Under the pieces are notes generated by a model. It ran no database searches. It saw only the letters and a program-made list of their open reading frames with translations, and was not told the DNA's origin. Position numbers and translations under genes: made by a program. A DNA stretch of 16,576 bases from Caryophanales bacterium UBA5364 (GTDB lineage: Bacteria; Bacillota_I; Bacilli_A; RF39; UBA660), in NCBI GenBank assembly GCA_002410935.1, contig DHPM01000002.1, forward strand, positions 33,074-49,649, given 5' to 3'. Shown piece after piece: positions 13,734 through 16,576 of this stretch. Position 1 is the stretch's first letter, and every line of letters starts with the position of its first letter.

Positions 13734-13884
13734 ACATCATATCTTCTAACTCATCACATGTGCATTCAGCACTTTTTTTAACAGCACGCTTTAGCGAATT
13801 CATTAGTGGTTCATTATATCTTTGATAAGCTACGACAAGTGTTGCACCTAATGCCATTAAAGTTAAATCCTTCATAATTTTCAT
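13732..13884 (-). CDS. Small hypothetical protein, 50 residues, downstream of recD2
   Basis: I do not recognise this small gene. The product has a weakly hydrophobic first helix (MKIMKDLTLMALGATLVVAY, residues 1-20), a basic middle (LKRAVKKS, 31-38) and an acidic end with a CTC pair (residues 41-43) followed by DELEDMM. The ATG at 13884 is preceded by GAGGGTGAT; a second in-frame ATG at 13875 lacks a good site. The stop codon lies exactly at a strong terminator. It begins 62 bases after the recD2 stop and could be transcribed with recD2 or from its own promoter near the 15-bp palindrome. The terminator, ribosome binding site and snug fit argue that it is real. Function unknown; peripheral membrane or helical hairpin protein. 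Confidence 0.65.
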   Translation of the reverse strand: MKIMKDLTLMALGATLVVAYQRYNEPLMNSLKRAVKKSAECTCDELEDMM

Positions 13885-13915
13885 TAAATCACCCTCTTAG
13901 TTAGAATCTACAATG

Positions 13916-13930
13916 GTATGCATTGCATAC
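13916..13930. promoter_or_regulatory. 15-bp palindrome upstream of the small gene
   Basis: GTATGCA-T-TGCATAC is a perfect palindrome around one central base, lying between the recD2 stop and the small gene. On the minus strand TTGTAT (13926-13931) and a TAGATT 16 bases later form a weak promoter that this site would overlap. It could be an operator; no regulator is known. Confidence 0.4.
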
Positions 13931-13945
13931 AATAATATTTTGGAT

Positions 13946-16171
13946 TTATTTAGACATATTATTCAATTTATTTAGAATTTTATCTAAAAGGGATGTTTTT
14001 CTAATATATTCATTATTATTATGCACACTATAAACAAATGCTGCTGGTTCACCAATTAAAATTAATTTCTTTTTAGCTCTAGTAATTCCTGTATATATTA
14101 ATTTACGATACAGCATCCTTCGATAACTATTACATACCGGAATGATAACAACTTCAAATTCACTACCTTGTGATTTATGAATACTGATGATAAAACCATG
14201 TTTAATTTTAATAAAATCTTTGTGGGTATATTTAACAATATTACCATCAAAATCAATATGAATTTCATTTTTTTGTTTTTTACTAGTATTCGCATAAACA
14301 ATACTTTTTATAACACCAATATCTCCATTATAAACGTTTTCATCTGGCATATTAACTAGTTGGAGAACCTTATCATTTTCTCTAAAAACGACATCACCAA
14401 AGTTAATTTCTCTTTTAGATGGATCGGGTGGATTAAAGATTGATTGTAATTCTTTATTTAAATTATCAATACCATTTTCACCATAATACATTGGTGCCAT
14501 AACTTGAACTCTTTTATAATCATAACCTTTATCATAAATTTGTTGACATAAATTTTTTAAATTATGTTTTAAGGAAGTACTATTACATTCTAGGAAAGTA
14601 TAATCACTTTTTGTTTCTAAGAACCCTTCACTTAAATCATCATCTTTTATTTCTAAAGCTAAGGTATTAATATATGAGTTTTCATCTTGTCGATATAATA
14701 AATCTAGGTGAACAGTATCAATAATATCACTATCAATTAAATCTTTTAATACTTGTCCTGGGCCAACACTAGGTAATTGATTATAATCTCCAACTAAGAT
14801 TAGTTTAATATTCTTACTAAGTCCTTTTAATAAATTATCTAAAAGATTAATATCAATCATACTGACTTCATCAACAATAACTAAATGACTATTAGCTTTA
14901 TCGTATTCATTAACAGCAAATGAATTAGCCTCTTTATTCCATTTTAAGAAGCGATGAATCGTCATTGCGGGTAAGTTGGTAGTTTCACTCATCCTTTTAC
15001 TAGCGCGTCCAGTTGGGGCTAATAACGCTAATTTTTCAGTTAATGATTCATAATCAAATTTATTTAACTGAGTATATAATTCAACAATAGCATTAATAAC
15101 GGTCGTTTTACCAGTTCCTGGTCCTCCCGTAATAATTAAAACATTATTTTCTAAAGCTTTAATAATTGCTTCCTTTTGTTTATCGTTATAATAAATACCA
15201 TTACTTTTTTCTAACTGACTAATATAATTATCTAATTTACTATATTTAGTTGTATCAAGACTAGCTAAATAAATAATCTTATCTGCAACATTTTCTTCAG
15301 CTTCCCATAATTCATTTAAATAATATTTATCATCTTCAATAACAATTCTCTCATCAGTCATTAATTCTTCTAAATACTCTCTAAATAAATCATCATCAAT
15401 CGTATAATCCAAATAATTAATAACACTTGTTAAAATCGTACTATAATCTAAGTAAACATCACCATTACGATACGATAATGAATCCATCACATAAATAATA
15501 CAAGCCTTAACTCTCCTCTTATCATCTGGTGCCATATTCATTGATTTACTAATTTCATCTATTTTGACAAACTTAATATCTTCAAGATCATCTAATAATC
15601 TAAAAATATCATGTTCTATTTTATTTCTAGTTTCACTTTTATATTTATTATAAATACTTAAAGCATCTTTCATACTAAAACCTAATTCACTTAAGTAAAC
15701 AATCGTTTGATGCCCTTCTTCATATTTAAGTAAAACACCATATATTTTATCCATCTTTTTAACCGTTAAATTAGGAACTAACGTTAATACTGATTTATCA
15801 TTAATGATTTTATCAATAGCATCTTTACCTAATGTCTCAACAATATTAGTAGCTATTTTTTCACCAATTCCAGGAAAAAGATCACTTGCAAAAAATTCAA
15901 TAAGACCAGATTTATCCTCTGGTTTAACTCGTTCATATTCTGTTACTTGAAATTGAAAACCATATCGTGGATGTTCTACCTCTTCACCATAAAAAAAATA
16001 AGTATCATCTTCATTTAAATCATGAAAATAACCAGTAAAGGTTATTGTTTTATTAACATAATCAGCCATTGTTTCACTATTTGTATCTCGTACTTTAAAA
16101 ATCCCAATAACATAACCTTGATCTGATTCATATATACTTTTACGATAATTACCTTTTATATACGTTTTCAT
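13946..16171 (-). CDS. recD2: RecD2-type DNA helicase
   Basis: Superfamily 1B 5'-3' helicase used in DNA repair and replication-fork maintenance in Firmicutes, independent of RecBC. The 741 residues are close to the family size (about 720-800). The N-terminal OB-type region (about 1-85) leads to a helix-hairpin-helix region (GLIEFFASDLFPGIGEKIA, 89-107). The motor domain follows: Walker A GGPGTGKTT (349-357), APTGRASKRM (385-394), Walker B VIVDEVSMID (431-440), GDYNQLPSVGPGQVL (461-475) and YRQ (493-495). The C-terminal motor part has IHKSQGSEFE (664-673) and YTGITRAKKKL (693-703). The ATG follows AGGTGATGTT. An extended -10 box lies just upstream, with a LexA-box-like sequence next to it. 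A 50-residue gene follows. RecBCD-type RecD is unlikely because of the N-terminal region. Confidence 0.96.
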   Translation of the reverse strand: MKTYIKGNYRKSIYESDQGYVIGIFKVRDTNSETMADYVNKTITFTGYFHDLNEDDTYFFYGEEVEHPRYGFQFQVTEYERVKPEDKSGLIEFFASDLFPGIGEKIATNIVETLGKDAIDKIINDKSVLTLVPNLTVKKMDKIYGVLLKYEEGHQTIVYLSELGFSMKDALSIYNKYKSETRNKIEHDIFRLLDDLEDIKFVKIDEISKSMNMAPDDKRRVKACIIYVMDSLSYRNGDVYLDYSTILTSVINYLDYTIDDDLFREYLEELMTDERIVIEDDKYYLNELWEAEENVADKIIYLASLDTTKYSKLDNYISQLEKSNGIYYNDKQKEAIIKALENNVLIITGGPGTGKTTVINAIVELYTQLNKFDYESLTEKLALLAPTGRASKRMSETTNLPAMTIHRFLKWNKEANSFAVNEYDKANSHLVIVDEVSMIDINLLDNLLKGLSKNIKLILVGDYNQLPSVGPGQVLKDLIDSDIIDTVHLDLLYRQDENSYINTLALEIKDDDLSEGFLETKSDYTFLECNSTSLKHNLKNLCQQIYDKGYDYKRVQVMAPMYYGENGIDNLNKELQSIFNPPDPSKREINFGDVVFRENDKVLQLVNMPDENVYNGDIGVIKSIVYANTSKKQKNEIHIDFDGNIVKYTHKDFIKIKHGFIISIHKSQGSEFEVVIIPVCNSYRRMLYRKLIYTGITRAKKKLILIGEPAAFVYSVHNNNEYIRKTSLLDKILNKLNNMSK

Positions 16172-16186
16172 AACATCACCTATTTA

Positions 16187-16195
16187 ATTATAACA
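16187..16195 (-). promoter_or_regulatory. Extended -10 promoter of recD2
   Basis: Minus-strand TGTTATAAT (hexamer 16187-16192, TGT at 16193-16195). The -35 region is weak (TTTTTG at the right distance). It overlaps a LexA-box-like palindrome at 16190-16203. Confidence 0.6.
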
Positions 16196-16203
16196 TACGT
16201 TTC
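16190..16203. promoter_or_regulatory. LexA-box-like site at the recD2 promoter
   Basis: ATAACATACGTTTC matches CGAACRNRYGTTYC at 12 of 14 positions, including the whole AAC-RNRY-GTT core; the first two bases differ. It overlaps the recD2 -10 box. LexA control of recD2 is an inference. Confidence 0.4.
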
Positions 16204-16210
16204 TTAATTC

Positions 16211-16236
16211 AAAAAGAAAAAGGTCAATGACCTTTT
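16211..16236 (-). terminator. Terminator of the right-edge gene
   Basis: AAAAGGT (16218-16224) pairs with ACCTTTT (16230-16236) around a five-base loop, and the minus strand continues into a U-rich tail. It lies seven bases past the stop codon of the right-edge gene and before the recD2 promoter. Confidence 0.8.
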
Positions 16237-16242
16237 AATTAA

Positions 16243-16576
16243 TTAACGAGTTTTAGATTGTTCTGGTTCATTTGTTTCTACTTCATTAATATTATCTTTA
16301 AAATATTCTTCCCAACTATCATAAGGTGTTCCATTTTCATCAACTAAGTCAACTGGTGGTAACCCTCTTTCAGCTCTTGAACTATTAATATCTTCAAAAT
16401 ATGATTCCATTTGTTTGTCTTGATATTCCCATTCTTTTTCTAAACCATACATAAAGGTTCCCGCTAAAACAGCACTTGTAAGAACAAAAGCACTAGCTGC
16501 TAATGCCATACGAGTACGATTAGCAACTTTAATATTTACTCCTGCTTCTTTTAATGAGTTTAGTGATCTAATATAT
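16243..16576 (-). CDS. Membrane-anchored hypothetical protein, 5' end beyond the window
   Basis: The reading frame is open through the right edge. The visible part is about 110 residues. It begins YIRSLNSLKEAGVNIKVAN, continues into one membrane helix (MALAASAFVLTSAVLAGTFM, just after NRTR), and ends in a hydrophilic, acidic tail of about 65 residues (GLPPVDLVDENG, SWEEYFKDNI, ends EQSKTR). An internal ATG at 16509 would give 88 residues, but no ribosome binding site precedes it and the frame stays open upstream, so I read the gene as truncated by the window. With a basic stretch before the helix, the tail is probably outside the membrane. I do not recognise the family. Confidence 0.6.
   Translation of the reverse strand, partial: YIRSLNSLKEAGVNIKVANRTRMALAASAFVLTSAVLAGTFMYGLEKEWEYQDKQMESYFEDINSSRAERGLPPVDLVDENGTPYDSWEEYFKDNINEVETNEPEQSKTR

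Noticed and set aside
14098..14359. Two short frames (one on each strand) inside recD2
   Set aside because: Shadows of the helicase C-terminal motor domain.
1..16576. TGA read as tryptophan (Mycoplasma-type code)
   Set aside because: Conserved tryptophans use TGG, and LspA and YneF end at TGA at normal family lengths.
1..16576. CRISPR array, transposon, prophage, tRNA or rRNA
   Set aside because: I saw no regular direct repeats with spacers, no transposase or integrase, no terminal inverted repeats with target duplication, and no cloverleaf or rRNA sequence.

Overview
This window reads as chromosomal DNA from an AT-rich, low-GC Gram-positive bacterium of the class Bacilli. My best guess is an uncultured or gut-type lineage near Erysipelotrichales/RF39, but I cannot fix the genus. 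The evidence is strong AGGAGG-type ribosome binding sites, extended -10 promoters, compact genes with Rho-independent terminators, and Bacillus-like synteny (lexA / small SOS gene / tkt / yneF, and lspA-rluD). Tryptophan is encoded by TGG, and TGA ends genes at their expected length (LspA, YneF), so the standard bacterial code is used and this is not a Mycoplasma. LexA with SOS boxes, LspA and a secreted glucosaminidase indicate a walled cell with lipoproteins.

Layout. Positions 1-1598 hold a minus-strand operon: yneF, a class I glutamine amidotransferase-like hydrolase (peptidase C26 type), and a divergent GreA/GreB-family factor. Positions 1631-3610 hold tkt (transketolase). Positions 3673-4569 are the SOS control locus: a 48-residue single-pass membrane protein on the minus strand diverges from lexA on the plus strand, and two LexA boxes sit in the two back-to-back promoters. 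Positions 4592-5338 carry an unrecognised soluble protein that converges on lexA and shares its terminator. Next come a rhomboid protease with a large cytoplasmic domain (5428-6582), and rluD plus lspA in overlapping arrangement (6635-7973).

Positions 8054-11569 encode a 1171-residue secreted cell-wall hydrolase. It has a signal peptide, SH3-like segments, a glucosaminidase domain, three Ig-like DUF5011 repeats and a duplicated C-terminal domain. The 11570-11802 gap holds two divergent promoters, a palindrome over the hydrolase -10 box, and a hairpin pair that could be a small minus-strand RNA. A PgsA-like CDP-alcohol phosphatidyltransferase (11803-12624) converges on a HAD phosphatase-ASCH pair (12625-13672), whose terminator lies inside the PgsA-like coding sequence. 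Finally there is a 50-residue small protein (13732-13884), recD2 (13946-16171) and the 3' part of a membrane-anchored protein running off the right edge.

Functionally the window is mostly housekeeping: envelope biogenesis (lspA, glucosaminidase, PgsA-like), DNA damage response (lexA, the small SOS protein, recD2), RNA modification and transcription (rluD, GreA-like), and central carbon metabolism (tkt). I saw no mobile element, CRISPR array, tRNA, rRNA or prophage module. The most interesting points are the compact divergent SOS switch driving a YneA-position protein that lacks a LysM domain, a LexA-box-like site at the recD2 promoter, the possible small RNA at 11656-11722, and the 50-residue protein beside recD2.
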